This document shows positions 15,998 to 25,291 of a stretch of DNA of 64,000 nucleotides, in pieces. A program made the translations under genes and the position numbers. The notes under the pieces were generated by a model that did no database searches, had not been told where the DNA came from, and worked only from the letters and a program-made list of their open reading frames with translations. Each line of letters starts with the position of its first letter. The stretch's first letter is position 1. Location of the stretch: assembly GCA_018823285.1 (NCBI GenBank), contig JAHJIQ010000076.1, forward strand, positions 32,141 to 96,140. Reading direction: 5' to 3'. The stretch comes from Pseudomonadota bacterium. Lineage in GTDB: Bacteria; Desulfobacterota; Desulfobulbia; Desulfobulbales; JAGXFP01.

Positions 15998-17278
15998 CTA
16001 GATTCCCGGATGAAGGTTGATCTGCGGGGGGCTGCAGTTGTGCGGAGCGGTATCGGCAAGTGCCATATTCACTGCAGCACCCCGGGCAAGCTTGATTTCC
16101 CGGCCATTCAATTGCCAGCCGTAGGTTTTCGAACGCATCAGGTTGTCATCGGATTCCTGACGATGGGGGAGAGACAGGGCATGGCCGAGTTCGTGGGCGG
16201 CGGTGCGGGCCGCTGAGGACCTTGCCGGATGCGGCGCACCTGCAAGGGTCGGTGCATCGGTCATCCGGATGTGTTCACCATCGTAGTACCCATTGTAGCC
16301 GCCGATATTCGGGGAAAACCACATGTCGAGCCCGTCGGCGAGCGGGGTGTCGTGATCAACGGTGTGGATCTCAAAACAGATCCCGGCCTGAGACTGCCAG
16401 ATTTCATTGATCTCGGAAAATATCGGTGCGAATTCCTGCGGCATTCTGCTGCTGCCCGCCAGGTGGACGCGGAGATTGATCCGATACAGGGGCAGGTCGG
16501 CCGGGGGCAGGCTGCCTGCCGGGGCCGTTTCCGGTCTGTTCAAGGTATCAAGAAGCCAGTCGGTGATCATTTTTTCCACACCGTCAACCTCACCGAACAT
16601 GTTGGTGCCGTGGATGTCCTCTTCCTCAAAAACTCTTAAGGTCGCCCCGGTGTTTTTGAGTCCGGCATGAATAACCGCAGCACCCCGATCCTGTTCCTCT
16701 CTGCTGGTCAGAATGAGCAGGGGGATTCCCGTCCATTTTACAATATGATCCATGGTCGGGATCCCCAGGTAATCTTTGCCCGGAGTCATGACGACGACGG
16801 TGGAAACCGGCACCTTCCTTTCCGCAACCGTATGGATCGCCACACTGCAGCCGACACTTGCTCCGACCAGTCCGATTTTATCCTGATCGATACCCTGATC
16901 GATCAGGTGGCGAACTGCGGCCTCCGCGTCCAGATGCATTCGGTTGAAGAGTTTGGGGTCTTTTAACGACACTCGCCTGGAAAGGTCATCTCCATTGGGG
17001 CTTACTCTACTGTCTCCATGCCCCCGCATATCGATGGAGAGTGTGGTGATGCCGTGTCCGGCCAGTTCTTCGACCAGCGGCTGCCAGCTTCTTCGATCGC
17101 TCTTGTACATGTGCAGGAGAACAACACCGACTTTTGTGTTTCCCGGCGAGAGGGTCCCGGTTATTCGATAGCCGTCTTCCGCAGTCAGGACAATCTTCTG
17201 AGAAGCCGCCTCCGCTTTCGATAAACAGAGGATACCGGTCAGCAGGACAAAAATGATTTTCAGAGCTGGTTTATTCAT
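15998..17278 (-). CDS. Exported alpha/beta hydrolase-metzincin-like metalloprotease fusion
   Basis: 426 aa. Signal peptide (1-24, ending AEA). Residues about 27-245 form an alpha/beta hydrolase: LLHMYKSDRRSW oxyanion region, nucleophile in VGASVGCSVA, and an acid/His region about EEEDIHGTNMF. From about 260 to 426 the fold changes to a zinc protease with TAAHELGHALSLPHRQES, i.e. HExxHxxxxxH, and a likely Met-turn NLMRSKTYGW. Together these match serine hydrolase plus metzincin on one chain, an uncommon pairing. The gene is followed 3 nt later by the FrnE-like selenoprotein. Substrate unknown. Confidence 0.78.
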   Translation of the reverse strand: MNKPALKIIFVLLTGILCLSKAEAASQKIVLTAEDGYRITGTLSPGNTKVGVVLLHMYKSDRRSWQPLVEELAGHGITTLSIDMRGHGDSRVSPNGDDLSRRVSLKDPKLFNRMHLDAEAAVRHLIDQGIDQDKIGLVGASVGCSVAIHTVAERKVPVSTVVVMTPGKDYLGIPTMDHIVKWTGIPLLILTSREEQDRGAAVIHAGLKNTGATLRVFEEEDIHGTNMFGEVDGVEKMITDWLLDTLNRPETAPAGSLPPADLPLYRINLRVHLAGSSRMPQEFAPIFSEINEIWQSQAGICFEIHTVDHDTPLADGLDMWFSPNIGGYNGYYDGEHIRMTDAPTLAGAPHPARSSAARTAAHELGHALSLPHRQESDDNLMRSKTYGWQLNGREIKLARGAAVNMALADTAPHNCSPPQINLHPGI

Positions 17279-17389
17279 GATGATATAATAACCATCTGAA
17301 AATCATTCGGCTCTTGCAAAGAGGCGAATGATAAAATGTAAGCCCTGATTGTATCGTGGGTCCGGTCGATTTCGTCCGCAGAGAGACGG

Positions 17390-19291
17390 TCAGGTTTCGA
17401 GCAGTAAGGGTGTCTCTTGCCGATCAGCTTCAGATCCGGCGGCAGAAGAGTTTCCTTTCCATTCGGCCACGGAGTTTTCCTGTCTGCCGCTGACAATTCC
17501 GGCCAGGTCGTTGACCATGTTCTCAAGAACGCTTGCCTGGGCATTCAGCTCTTCGGAAGCGGCTGCCGCCTCTTCGGCGTTGGCGGCGTTTTTCTGGGTC
17601 ACCGTGCTGATCTCGGTGGCGGCCCGGTTCATTTCCTGGATCGATTTTGCCTGGTCGGCAGATGATCTGGCGATTTCGCTGACGAGCACCTTGACCTTGG
17701 CGGCGCTTTCGGCGACCTGGGTGAATTCCTGGTTTGTTTTACCGGCGGCTTCGGAACCCTGATTTACTTTATTTGTGGTGTCTTCCAGCAGCTTCGCAGT
17801 CTCCTTGGCGGCGTCGGCGGCCCGCCTGGCGAGATTTCTGACCTCGTCCGCCACCACGGCGAATCCGGCCCCCGCCTCCCCGGCTCTGGCCGCTTCAACG
17901 GCGGCATTCAACGCCAGAAGATTGGTCTGAAAGGCGATGGCATCGATGGTTTTGATAATCCTGGAGGTGTCGTCGCTTGCCTTGGAAATCAAATCCATGG
18001 ATTGAATCAGTTCGGTCATCGAGGTGTTGGCGGAGTTGATGATGTTGCCTACCTGATTCATAAGTGTGTCGGCCTGTTGGGCATTTTCAGCATCATGTCT
18101 GGTCATGGAGGAGACCTCTTCCAGAGTGGCGGAACTCTCTTCCTGCGCTGCCGCCTGTTCGGTGGCCCCATCCGACAAGGAATAACTCGCGGTGGCGATT
18201 TGCGAGGCTGCGGCATGGACCTGCTTTGCGCTTTCGGTCAGGCCGTATACAACGTTGTTGATCGGCAGGGTGATGCTGCGGGCCAGAAGTATTCCGATGC
18301 CCAGTGCGAGCAGCGTGCCGATCAGAATCGTCAGGACCAACCCGGTGGAGACCCTGCTTGCCGTTTCATTACTCTGCAGCATATAGTTTTCGATCTTCGT
18401 ATTGGTTGATTCGATGATTTCGGCGAGAATTTCTTCGGTTTTCGTCAGGGAGACAGAGGTGGTGGTGGTCTCATGTTTGTCTAGTTTTTCATAAAGATTT
18501 ATGGCGATTCTGACCTGTTCCATCATTTTGTCAACGTAGAGCTGAATGCTTTCAATGCTTGGCAGAACCTCGGCGGTGTATACATCCCTCGCAAGATCGT
18601 ATTCCTCGATTTCGATATAATCCATAATGGTTGAAATCGAACGGAAGACTTCTTTCAGTTGGTGGATCAGCTGTTTTTTTGCCTCCTGGACTTCTTTGTT
18701 CGGCACCTCAAGCTGCAAAAGCCATCTGCCGAAGGCCAGGTCTTCCAGCTTGCTAGCTCCCCGGTTGGTGGTTTTTTCCAGAAGCGCTTTGCTGGCGTTG
18801 GCGGTCCAGGTCTTGTAGGTGCCGAAATACAGTTCGGCGTCGAAAGCGAGTTTCTGAGGGTTCTCAATAGCGGTGGCATCAATCTGCCGGTTGATTTCCA
18901 GGCAGGATTCGGTGTCGGCTTTCCACTGATTCCAGCTGACCATGAACCTGTCCAGCTGTTCTTTTTCTTTCCCTGAAAGAGTCAGTGAGCGAAGCTTGAC
19001 CAGTAGTTTTTCGGCCTGGGTAAAGGATTTTTCTATGTTCTCGTATTCTTTGGCCCGGTCGGAGAATTTCAGCGCCGGGTTCAGCAGGGTGCGGACGGAG
19101 GCTTTAACCTCTGTTTGCGCGTGTTTCAGTTTCAGGATTGTCTGGACCGCGGGTATTTCACGATTCCCGGTGGCCTGCATTTTGTCTTTGAGAAGACGGG
19201 TGCCGTTCCATCCGATTGCGCCGACCAGTACACAGATTAACGCCCCGAAGGCAAACCCGCCGATTATTTTCTTCTGGAGTGAAACATTCAT
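17390..19291 (-). CDS. Methyl-accepting chemotaxis protein
   Basis: 633 aa. Transmembrane segment 1 (about 11-28), a helical periplasmic sensor of about 290 residues (four-helix-bundle-like, Glu/Lys-rich), transmembrane segment 2 (about 320-345), then a HAMP-like linker and signalling domain containing [20 protein letters not shown] and [17 protein letters not shown], the conserved kinase-contact tip. CAGGTGCCAGG precedes the ATG. A CheB/CheR pentapeptide is not present at the C-terminus. It lies downstream of the PstS-like binding protein, separated by a hairpin. Confidence 0.93.
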   Translation of the reverse strand: MNVSLQKKIIGGFAFGALICVLVGAIGWNGTRLLKDKMQATGNREIPAVQTILKLKHAQTEVKASVRTLLNPALKFSDRAKEYENIEKSFTQAEKLLVKLRSLTLSGKEKEQLDRFMVSWNQWKADTESCLEINRQIDATAIENPQKLAFDAELYFGTYKTWTANASKALLEKTTNRGASKLEDLAFGRWLLQLEVPNKEVQEAKKQLIHQLKEVFRSISTIMDYIEIEEYDLARDVYTAEVLPSIESIQLYVDKMMEQVRIAINLYEKLDKHETTTTSVSLTKTEEILAEIIESTNTKIENYMLQSNETASRVSTGLVLTILIGTLLALGIGILLARSITLPINNVVYGLTESAKQVHAAASQIATASYSLSDGATEQAAAQEESSATLEEVSSMTRHDAENAQQADTLMNQVGNIINSANTSMTELIQSMDLISKASDDTSRIIKTIDAIAFQTNLLALNAAVEAARAGEAGAGFAVVADEVRNLARRAADAAKETAKLLEDTTNKVNQGSEAAGKTNQEFTQVAESAAKVKVLVSEIARSSADQAKSIQEMNRAATEISTVTQKNAANAEEAAAASEELNAQASVLENMVNDLAGIVSGRQENSVAEWKGNSSAAGSEADRQETPLLLET

Positions 19292-19334
19292 CCTGGCACC
19301 TGTTGAGAACTGATTTTGCAGATGATTCTGGTTT

Positions 19335-19359
19335 CAGCCCGGAGGTGGTCTCCGGGCTG
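19335..19359 (-). terminator. Hairpin between the binding-protein gene and the chemoreceptor gene
   Basis: 10-bp perfect stem CAGCCCGGAG/CTCCGGGCTG with loop GTGGT, 23 nt after the stop of the binding protein. On the reverse strand it is followed by AAACC rather than T-rich sequence, so it could be a weak terminator or mRNA-stability element that sets lower chemoreceptor expression. Confidence 0.45.
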
Positions 19360-19381
19360 ATGAGACTATTTTATGAAAATC

Positions 19382-20176
19382 CTAGTCAAGGATCTGTTTC
19401 TGTCCTTCAGGTGAGCGGTAGAAATCAATGACCTTCTGGACCTCAGGAGCCGGGTCACCGATGGTGATCAGGCCAAGGGGTCTTTGAATGGTGTCTGTTT
19501 TGATGATCTTGGCATTCCCCGGGTTCAGATTGAAAAAACCGGAGCTGACCGCGCCGATGCCGCCTTTGTTTTTGGAAACCTCGTTGATTTCCAGCCGGGT
19601 GCTTTGCACCAGGATGGCATTGGCGGCATAATCGGCCTTTTTCATGACCATCGACTGGAACACGGCCTTGGTGGAACTGCCCGCGTGGCTGGTGATTACC
19701 TGGACCGGCAGGTCCGGCCCGCCCACATCTTTCCAGTTGGTGACCTTGCCGGTATTCAGATCGGCGAGCTGCGCCCAGCTCAGACTTGATACCGGATTTT
19801 CCGCGTTGGCAATGGGGACGATCAGGTCCATGGTAATTTCATGGAATTGGAGGTTTTTCGGCACTTCAATGGGGGGCTTGCCATCTTTTTTCAGTACTTT
19901 CTGGGCGGATTGGACACTTTCCTCAAGGGTGTTGGAGGAAATCGCAACGTTGGTTTTCCCTTCGAACAGGGCCAGCATTCCCTTGCCGGTCCCGACGCCG
20001 AAGACCTTGGTCTTGATGCCGGTGGCTTTTTCCAGGGCCTCGGCGCCAGGTTCGAGAAAACGTTTCTGGCAGGTGGTCGATCCCCAGAACTGGACTTCCT
20101 GGGCCGAAACGGTGCTAATGGAGGTCAGCAGAAGACCAAGGATGAAAACGAAAAATTTCAGGACGGTTCTGTTCAT
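19382..20176 (-). CDS. PstS-like periplasmic substrate-binding protein
   Basis: 264 aa with a signal peptide (1-25, ending VSA). VQFWGSTTCQKRFLEPGA and VGTGKGMLALFEGKTNVAIS are PstS-like N-terminal patterns, and the second lobe includes VITSHAGSSTKAVFQ and KGGIGAVSSGF. GGAG lies 7 nt before the ATG. No PstC/A/B permease genes are nearby; instead a chemoreceptor follows. It may bind phosphate or another oxyanion and signal to that receptor, as periplasmic binding proteins do for Tar/Trg; this is inferred from gene order. Confidence 0.8.
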   Translation of the reverse strand: MNRTVLKFFVFILGLLLTSISTVSAQEVQFWGSTTCQKRFLEPGAEALEKATGIKTKVFGVGTGKGMLALFEGKTNVAISSNTLEESVQSAQKVLKKDGKPPIEVPKNLQFHEITMDLIVPIANAENPVSSLSWAQLADLNTGKVTNWKDVGGPDLPVQVITSHAGSSTKAVFQSMVMKKADYAANAILVQSTRLEINEVSKNKGGIGAVSSGFFNLNPGNAKIIKTDTIQRPLGLITIGDPAPEVQKVIDFYRSPEGQKQILD

Positions 20177-20507
20177 GCGAATACTCCGTCAAAATATTTT
20201 CTGCGGATTGGTGGATAGCTGCAAACCCTAACCAGTGGTGGATTTCGTGACAACCGGCTGCCGAGGCGAAGGGTCGTTCCATGCAGTTCTGAGGTGGGGT
20301 TGATGGCTTTTTCGCCGGTCATCATCTTGAACCGAAACCTGAAAGGAAGCGCCGAATTTTGGTGGGCCGTGCAGGAATTCTTAGACAGCGGTGGAAAAAC
20401 GGGTAACATGGATTTGTCGTTAGTGGCTGCTGTGTTTTTTTGCAAAATAATTTGATTCCCATCGGTTTTCAGCCGGTTTTCCGGCTAAAATATTTTAGTT
20501 GTTGAAA

Positions 20508-20700
20508 TGGTTGCTTTAGACAAATGCCGGTGTGAAGTGGATCAGGAGCTGAACCATCCTTCGACAGGCTCAGGATGTGCGGGCTTCGACAAGCTCGGGA
20601 TGATCCTTCGACAAGCTCAGGATGAGCAGGGCTTCGACAGGGTCGGGATGGGCGGATTGAAGTTGATTCCGCTCACTCTGAGCCTGTCGAAGAGTCAATT
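20508..20700. repeat. Cluster of TTCGACAAGCTCAGGATGA-type palindromic repeats
   Basis: Within the 572-nt gap 20177-20748, at least five copies of CCTTCGACA(A/G)GCTC(A/G)GGATG-like sequence occur (20558-20652) plus an inverted copy (TGAGCCTGTCGAAG, about 20680-20693). The preceding GGTGTGAAGTGGA (about 20529-20541) is matched, inverted, at 59.27 kb, so a larger unit was copied. This class of repeat is common between genes of many unrelated bacteria. The rest of the gap holds the promoter regions of the binding-protein and antiporter genes; none was resolved. Confidence 0.75.
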
Positions 20701-20748
20701 GGCTTAACTTGCGCGGTGCTTATAAAATGAAAGCAAGACCTTCGTTAT

Positions 20749-22563
20749 ATGTTGATCGATAAGGTTTTCATCCTTTCTGCGGTGGTGTTTACCGGGGTGC
20801 TCTGCCAGTGGTTCGCCTGGCGGGTCAAACTGCCGGCCATTCTCTTTCTGCTGATCGCCGGGATTATTGCCGGCCCGCTTACCGGGGTGCTGGATTCCGA
20901 CGCCCTGTTCGGCGACCTGCTCTTTCCCTTCATCTCGCTTTCCGTTGCGGTGATCCTCTTCGAAGGCAGCCTCACTTTAAGTTTTCACCAGATTGCCGGT
21001 CTGGGCCGGGTGGTCCGGAACATGATCTCATTCGGGGTACTGGTCACCATGCTGATCACCGCCGCTGCCACCCGCATCGTCTTTGATTTCCCATGGGGGC
21101 TGGCGCTGCTCTTCGGCGCCATCACCTCGGTGACCGGGCCGACCGTGATCGTGCCGATGCTGCGCACGGTGCGGCCCACCGCGGCAGTGGCAAACATTCT
21201 GCGCTGGGAGGGGATTGTCATTGATCCCATCGGCGCGACCCTTGCCGTGCTGGTTTTCGAGTTCATCCTGGCAGGCAGCAGGGGCGACGCTCTGGGGCAT
21301 ACCCTTCTTGCCTTCGGCAGGCTTATCGGAGTCGGCCTGCTCATCGGGGCATTGTCCGGGTATCTTTACGGCATCATTCTCAGGCGTCACTGGCTGCCGG
21401 AGTTTCTGCACAACGTGGCCACCCTGGGACTGGTCGTCATGGTTTTTGCCGTTTCAAACAGCATTCAGCATGAGTCGGGGCTTCTGACCGTCACGGTGAT
21501 GGGCATCTGGCTCGCCAACATGAAGGATGTTTCGCTGGAGGAGATTCTCGATTTCAAGGAGAGCTTGAGCGTTCTGCTTATTTCCGTCCTTTTTATCGTG
21601 CTGGCGGCGCGGCTTGATTTTCAGCGATTCATCCACCTGGGCTGGCAGGTGGTCTTTATCTTTCTTTCTATCCAGTTTCTCTCCAGGCCGCTCAGCGTGA
21701 TGGTCTCCGCCCTTGGCTCGAAGTTGCGCTGGCCGGAACGGCACCTTCTTGCCTGGATTGCTCCGCGCGGGATTGTATCCGCCGCCATTTCAGCGCTCTT
21801 CGCGATCAAGCTTGAGGCGGCAGGATTCACTGAGGCTGAGCTCCTGGTGCCGCTCACCTTTTCGGTGATTATCGGCACGGTGGTCCTGCAGAGCGGCACC
21901 GCAGGATTCATTGCGAGGAAACTTGGTGTGGCGGAGCCGGAGCCCAGGGGTTTTCTGGTCATCGGTGCCAATCTGGTGGCGAGGACCATCGGCAAGGGTC
22001 TGCAGGAGGCCGGGTTCCGGGTGCTGCTGGTCGACAGCAACTGGGAGATGATCAGCAAGGCCAGAATGGAGGGGTTGGAAACCTATTACGGGGAACCGGT
22101 TTCCGAACACGCGGACCGCAATCTCGATCTGGTCGGGATTGGGACGCTGCTTGCCCTCTCGCCTCGCGGCGCGCTCAACAGCTTGTCCTGCATGCATTAT
22201 CGGATGGAGTTGGGTTCGGATTCCGTTTTTGCGATCCAGACCGCGGCGGACATGGAGATGATCGAGGAACGCAAGGCGGTTTCCCGCATCCACTGGCGGG
22301 TTTTGTTCGGGCCGGAGATCACCTTTACCAGTCTGGCCAAGCTCCTGACCCAGGATGGCTGGGAGGTGAGGAGTACCACCCTCAGTGAAGCCTTTGATTT
22401 TGCCGCTTATCAGAATCGCTACGGGGGGCAGGCGATCCCGATGTTCGGGGTCACTCCCAGGGGCAGAATAGTGGTCTTCACCGCCGAGAATGTGCTGAAC
22501 CCCCAACCGGGTTGGACGCTTATCAGCCTGGCGGCGCCGGATACCTCTCCCGCCGTTGGCTGA
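20749..22563 (+). CDS. CPA1-type Na+(K+)/H+ antiporter with C-terminal NAD-binding domain
   Basis: 604 aa. The first about 395 residues hold about 12 hydrophobic segments with the antiporter patterns LFEGSLTLSF, TSVTGPTVIVPMLR and WIAPRGIVSAAISALFA. Residues about 400-520 form a TrkA-N-like Rossmann domain (GFLVIGANLVARTIGKGLQ, VDSNWEM) that may sense NAD(H). The C-terminal remainder (about 520-604) is less typed. It exports Na+ or K+ in exchange for protons, helping pH and salt balance. Monocistronic. Confidence 0.88.
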   Translation: MLIDKVFILSAVVFTGVLCQWFAWRVKLPAILFLLIAGIIAGPLTGVLDSDALFGDLLFPFISLSVAVILFEGSLTLSFHQIAGLGRVVRNMISFGVLVTMLITAAATRIVFDFPWGLALLFGAITSVTGPTVIVPMLRTVRPTAAVANILRWEGIVIDPIGATLAVLVFEFILAGSRGDALGHTLLAFGRLIGVGLLIGALSGYLYGIILRRHWLPEFLHNVATLGLVVMVFAVSNSIQHESGLLTVTVMGIWLANMKDVSLEEILDFKESLSVLLISVLFIVLAARLDFQRFIHLGWQVVFIFLSIQFLSRPLSVMVSALGSKLRWPERHLLAWIAPRGIVSAAISALFAIKLEAAGFTEAELLVPLTFSVIIGTVVLQSGTAGFIARKLGVAEPEPRGFLVIGANLVARTIGKGLQEAGFRVLLVDSNWEMISKARMEGLETYYGEPVSEHADRNLDLVGIGTLLALSPRGALNSLSCMHYRMELGSDSVFAIQTAADMEMIEERKAVSRIHWRVLFGPEITFTSLAKLLTQDGWEVRSTTLSEAFDFAAYQNRYGGQAIPMFGVTPRGRIVVFTAENVLNPQPGWTLISLAAPDTSPAVG

Positions 22564-22593
22564 TCCGGGAAAAAAGGATGGGCGCCGGGCGAT

Positions 22594-23547
22594 TTAACGC
22601 AGCAGGTTGGGGAAAAAGATCAACACTATCCCGATCCCGAGCATCAGCGCTCCCCCTATCGGTTTGGTATAGACTGCATATTTTTCTCCCAGGGACGAGG
22701 TGGCCGCGAAAGCCGCAGTGCTGAAGATCAGCAGGTCATCGAGCATGAAGAACAGATCATAGAGAAGAATATAGAGGTAATATTGCAGGGTGGAGAGGGG
22801 ACTCACCGATAAAATGTAGGTGAATACCGCTGGAATGGCCGCCGAGCAGAGAAATTCGATGGAGTTGACCACAAATGCGAGGCTGATGATTGCCACCAGA
22901 CTGCCGATGGAAAACGGGGCCAGGACCACTTTTCTGATCCTGTCCATCGTTTTGCTTCTTGACTCGGGGCTGACCACCTCGCAGGTTTGCCTGCCCCTGT
23001 TTTTTATCGACTCGTAAAGATCGACCGTTCCCACCCACAGGGCGAAAAAGCCGACCAGAAGGGTCAGTTGCCGTACATACCCCATGAACAGATAGGCGTT
23101 GAGCCATGCGGTCATGAACAGAAAATAAAGGACCCCCGAGGCAAAGACGAACGAGCCGACGATGGTCCAGATCCTGCTGCGGTCCTCAAGGGAGAGAACC
23201 AGGGAAATGAGATACACCAGAACCCACATGGCGCAGGGATTGAGACCGTCAACCAGGCCGAGGGCAATTGCCAGCACCGGCAGGGAATAATCTTTTGCGT
23301 CAATCTTGCCGACCAGGGGAATCTCGACAATGGTTGAAGGGGGGATGGCGTCTTTATCCCTGTGCCTGCCTGTTTCTTTTTGGAGATTCAGTTCGTGGAG
23401 AACAGTTTGGTCAGAATAATGCAGGGGGGTATGGCCGGTTTCATCGGTTAAAAGAAAAACGACGGCCAGGGCGAGAAAGATCAGGATTGAATACCATTTG
23501 AATTTGTCGGCAAAGGTTTTTGCAAGTGGCTGGAGAAGAAATTTCAT
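22594..23547 (-). CDS. CcdA/DsbD-like transmembrane protein
   Basis: 317 aa, with an N-terminal membrane segment (about 18-36), a periplasmic stretch with the motif HELNLQKETG, then about six membrane segments. LVDGLNPCAMWVLVYLISLV is the CcdA-type motif with a single Cys; the matching Cys is in IEFLCSAAIPAVFTY. These two cysteines in separate helices transfer electrons across the membrane in CcdA/DsbD. GAGGACATATCC precedes the ATG. No thioredoxin domain on the same chain. Substrate unknown, possibly the periplasmic Msr or Sec proteins. Confidence 0.76.
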   Translation of the reverse strand: MKFLLQPLAKTFADKFKWYSILIFLALAVVFLLTDETGHTPLHYSDQTVLHELNLQKETGRHRDKDAIPPSTIVEIPLVGKIDAKDYSLPVLAIALGLVDGLNPCAMWVLVYLISLVLSLEDRSRIWTIVGSFVFASGVLYFLFMTAWLNAYLFMGYVRQLTLLVGFFALWVGTVDLYESIKNRGRQTCEVVSPESRSKTMDRIRKVVLAPFSIGSLVAIISLAFVVNSIEFLCSAAIPAVFTYILSVSPLSTLQYYLYILLYDLFFMLDDLLIFSTAAFAATSSLGEKYAVYTKPIGGALMLGIGIVLIFFPNLLR

Positions 23548-23734
23548 GGATATGTCCTCAATTTATCATTTGCGGAGTCACAGTGATCGCTGGATCTCAC
23601 ATTTATTCTCACATCATTGTCCTGAAGAAGTCAATGTCCGGGGCAAAAGTAGTATTCGCCCTTTTATCCGGAACAATGTTATAAATGTTCGTGGTGAAAT
23701 TCGGAGATCAATTCAATTATCTGGAGAGAAAAAA

Positions 23735-23851
23735 ATGGCTAAAGAACATAAGAGCATCAAGGCCGATAAGAAGAAACCGGCCATGACCCCGAAGGAAAAG
23801 AAGGCGGCGAAGGCTTCCAAGAAGGCTACAAAAAAAGCGGCCAGGGATTAG
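23735..23851 (+). CDS. Small lysine-rich basic protein (38 aa)
   Basis: ATG 23735 is preceded by GGAGAGAAAAAA. The 38-aa product is about one third Lys and one quarter Ala, beginning AKEHKSIKADKK and ending KATKKAARD, with no hydrophobic core. It resembles small Ala/Lys-rich nucleic-acid-binding or ribosome-associated tails. It lies 28 nt before the 23.9-kb gene. A similar small basic gene lies at 38051-38197. Confidence 0.6.
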   Translation: MAKEHKSIKADKKKPAMTPKEKKAAKASKKATKKAARD

Positions 23852-23878
23852 CGGGAAATCGGCAGCAGGGAGCTTGTC

Positions 23879-24169
23879 GTGAAAACAGACTCAATGACCA
23901 ACCTGTTGAAAATATATAACGCAGGGATGTCCGCCGTAAAGGCGAACAAGGGGCTGGTGGCGCTGGGCCTCCTTGAGGAGAAAGAGAGGCCCAGTACGAA
24001 ATATGCGGGGAAAATGAAAAAGTATAAGGCCCTGACCGCGGAAGGGCTGGAATACGGGGTCAATGTGGAAAACCCCAACAGCCCCGGGCAGACCACCCCC
24101 CATTACTATATCGACACCTTCGACCGGCTGGTGGGCCTGATCCGGACCTGGAGCAAAACGCAGGGGTAA
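23879..24169 (+). CDS. Hypothetical protein with Pro-rich C-terminal motif
   Basis: 96 aa. A GTG at 23879 has GGGAG 6 nt upstream, better than the ATG at 23894. The C-terminal half reads ALTAEGLEYGVNVENPNSPG then HYYIDTFDRLVGLIRTW. I do not recognise the family. It appears soluble, with no signal peptide. The gene is directly followed by repeat copy B, whose left terminus begins 1 nt after its stop codon. Confidence 0.6.
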   Translation: MKTDSMTNLLKIYNAGMSAVKANKGLVALGLLEEKERPSTKYAGKMKKYKALTAEGLEYGVNVENPNSPGQTTPHYYIDTFDRLVGLIRTWSKTQG

Positions 24170-24446
24170 CTCAACTTTCTGAGTTATGTTAATCTCCCGA
24201 TAAAGCTTAAGTTGAGCAGCTGGCCTGCTCGTACCGATTAGTTAAGTTAAGCAGCGTGCCTGCTTACACGAAACATATGCCCTCTGGGCGAATGCGAACT
24301 TGCGAGACATCGAGACTTATACCCGAAGGGTGAAAAAATCAGTCATTCTGGCTCCTGGCTTCTGGCTTCTAATCATGGAATGCCGCCATGGCTTGGGATT
24401 ATTTTGTGACAGCAAACCAATATCTTAGGCAAGTCAGAAAGTTGAG
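24170..24446. mobile_element. Composite inverted-repeat (MITE-like) element, copy B
   Basis: 277 nt bounded by a perfect 13-bp inverted pair: CTCAACTTTCTGA (24170-24182) and TCAGAAAGTTGAG (24434-24446). Inside are AATCTCCCGATAAAGCTTAAG, hairpin GAGCAGCTGGCCTGCTC, GCAGCGTGCCTGC, a second hairpin unit with ACCCGAAGGGT, the CTGGCTCCTGGCTTCTGGC tract and CATGGAATGCCGCCATG. No ORF is carried, so movement would need a transposase elsewhere. No clear target-site duplication was confirmed. Repeat copies A, C and D share the same order of parts. Confidence 0.75.
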
Positions 24447-24459
24447 GGGGAATAAGAAC

Positions 24460-25161
24460 CTATCCTTTGTAGCCCTTATCTACCGGTAAATTTTCTTTTC
24501 CCGTCCAGGCAACCGCCATCTCATCGCAGCGTTCGTTCTGCGGGTGGCCGGCATGGCCTCGCACCCACCTGAAGGTGATGTTCAGTTTTTCGACAAGATC
24601 GAGAAGTTCGCCCCAGAGATCGGGGTTTATCGCCGGCTGGCCGTCGGATTTCACCCACCCTCTTTTCCGCCACCCTCTGGCCCAGCCCTTGTTGATGCCG
24701 TTCACCACATATTGGGAATCGGAATAGAGGGTGATCGGTTGGTCCCGGACTTCCAGTTCCCGCAGGGCGACAATGCAGGCCATCAGCTCCATCCGGTTAT
24801 TGGTGGTGTGCCGATATCCGCCGCCCAGTTCTCTTGTTTTCCCGTTGTAGATCAGCACGGCTCCATATCCGCCGGGGCCCGGGTTGAAGCGGGACCCGCC
24901 ATCGGTATAGATTGACACTTCTCCCGGCCTGGGCGAGGTGTCGGCAGCAGCTTCGGTGGTTTTTTTCGTGCTTTTTGTTTGAGCGGAAATCCTGGTGGCG
25001 CCGGGGTTCTTGAGCCAGGACTCCGCCTCTCCTCTGGTGGGAAAACCTTTGAATTTCGCGCCGGGGAATCCCCGCACCTGGGCATGGGCGTCCGGCCAGT
25101 TGTCATAGATGCCGGGTTTGGCACCGACCGCGATTGCGTAAAAATTTTTCTTTCCTGCCAT
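24460..25161 (-). CDS. rnhA: Ribonuclease HI with N-terminal hybrid-binding domain
   Basis: 233 aa. Residues about 5-52 (KKNFYAIAVGAKPGIYDNW, GFPTRGEAESWL) form the RNA-DNA hybrid-binding domain found in eukaryotic-type RNase H1. An Ala/Thr-rich linker leads to the catalytic domain (about 82-225) with YTDGGSRFNPGPGGYG, NNRMELMA and LYSDSQYVVNGI, and GHAGHPQNERCDEMA. The acidic residues Asp, Glu, Asp and Asp are present. It degrades RNA of RNA-DNA hybrids. Transcribed alone. Confidence 0.93.
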   Translation of the reverse strand: MAGKKNFYAIAVGAKPGIYDNWPDAHAQVRGFPGAKFKGFPTRGEAESWLKNPGATRISAQTKSTKKTTEAAADTSPRPGEVSIYTDGGSRFNPGPGGYGAVLIYNGKTRELGGGYRHTTNNRMELMACIVALRELEVRDQPITLYSDSQYVVNGINKGWARGWRKRGWVKSDGQPAINPDLWGELLDLVEKLNITFRWVRGHAGHPQNERCDEMAVAWTGKENLPVDKGYKG

Positions 25162-25291
25162 TGCTATCTATTCTCTCTTTATCGCAAGGGTTTTTGATTG
25201 TGTAACGCATTGAAATCAATAGATTTATTATCTTTTCAGCAGCCGGGGGCCGGCAGAACCTGTCCTTCCTTTTCTTCTTTCTGCTCCGGAA

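Noticed and set aside
17275..17544. 89-aa frame overlapping the end of the chemoreceptor gene
   Set aside because: It is in another frame of the coding region with no ribosome site.
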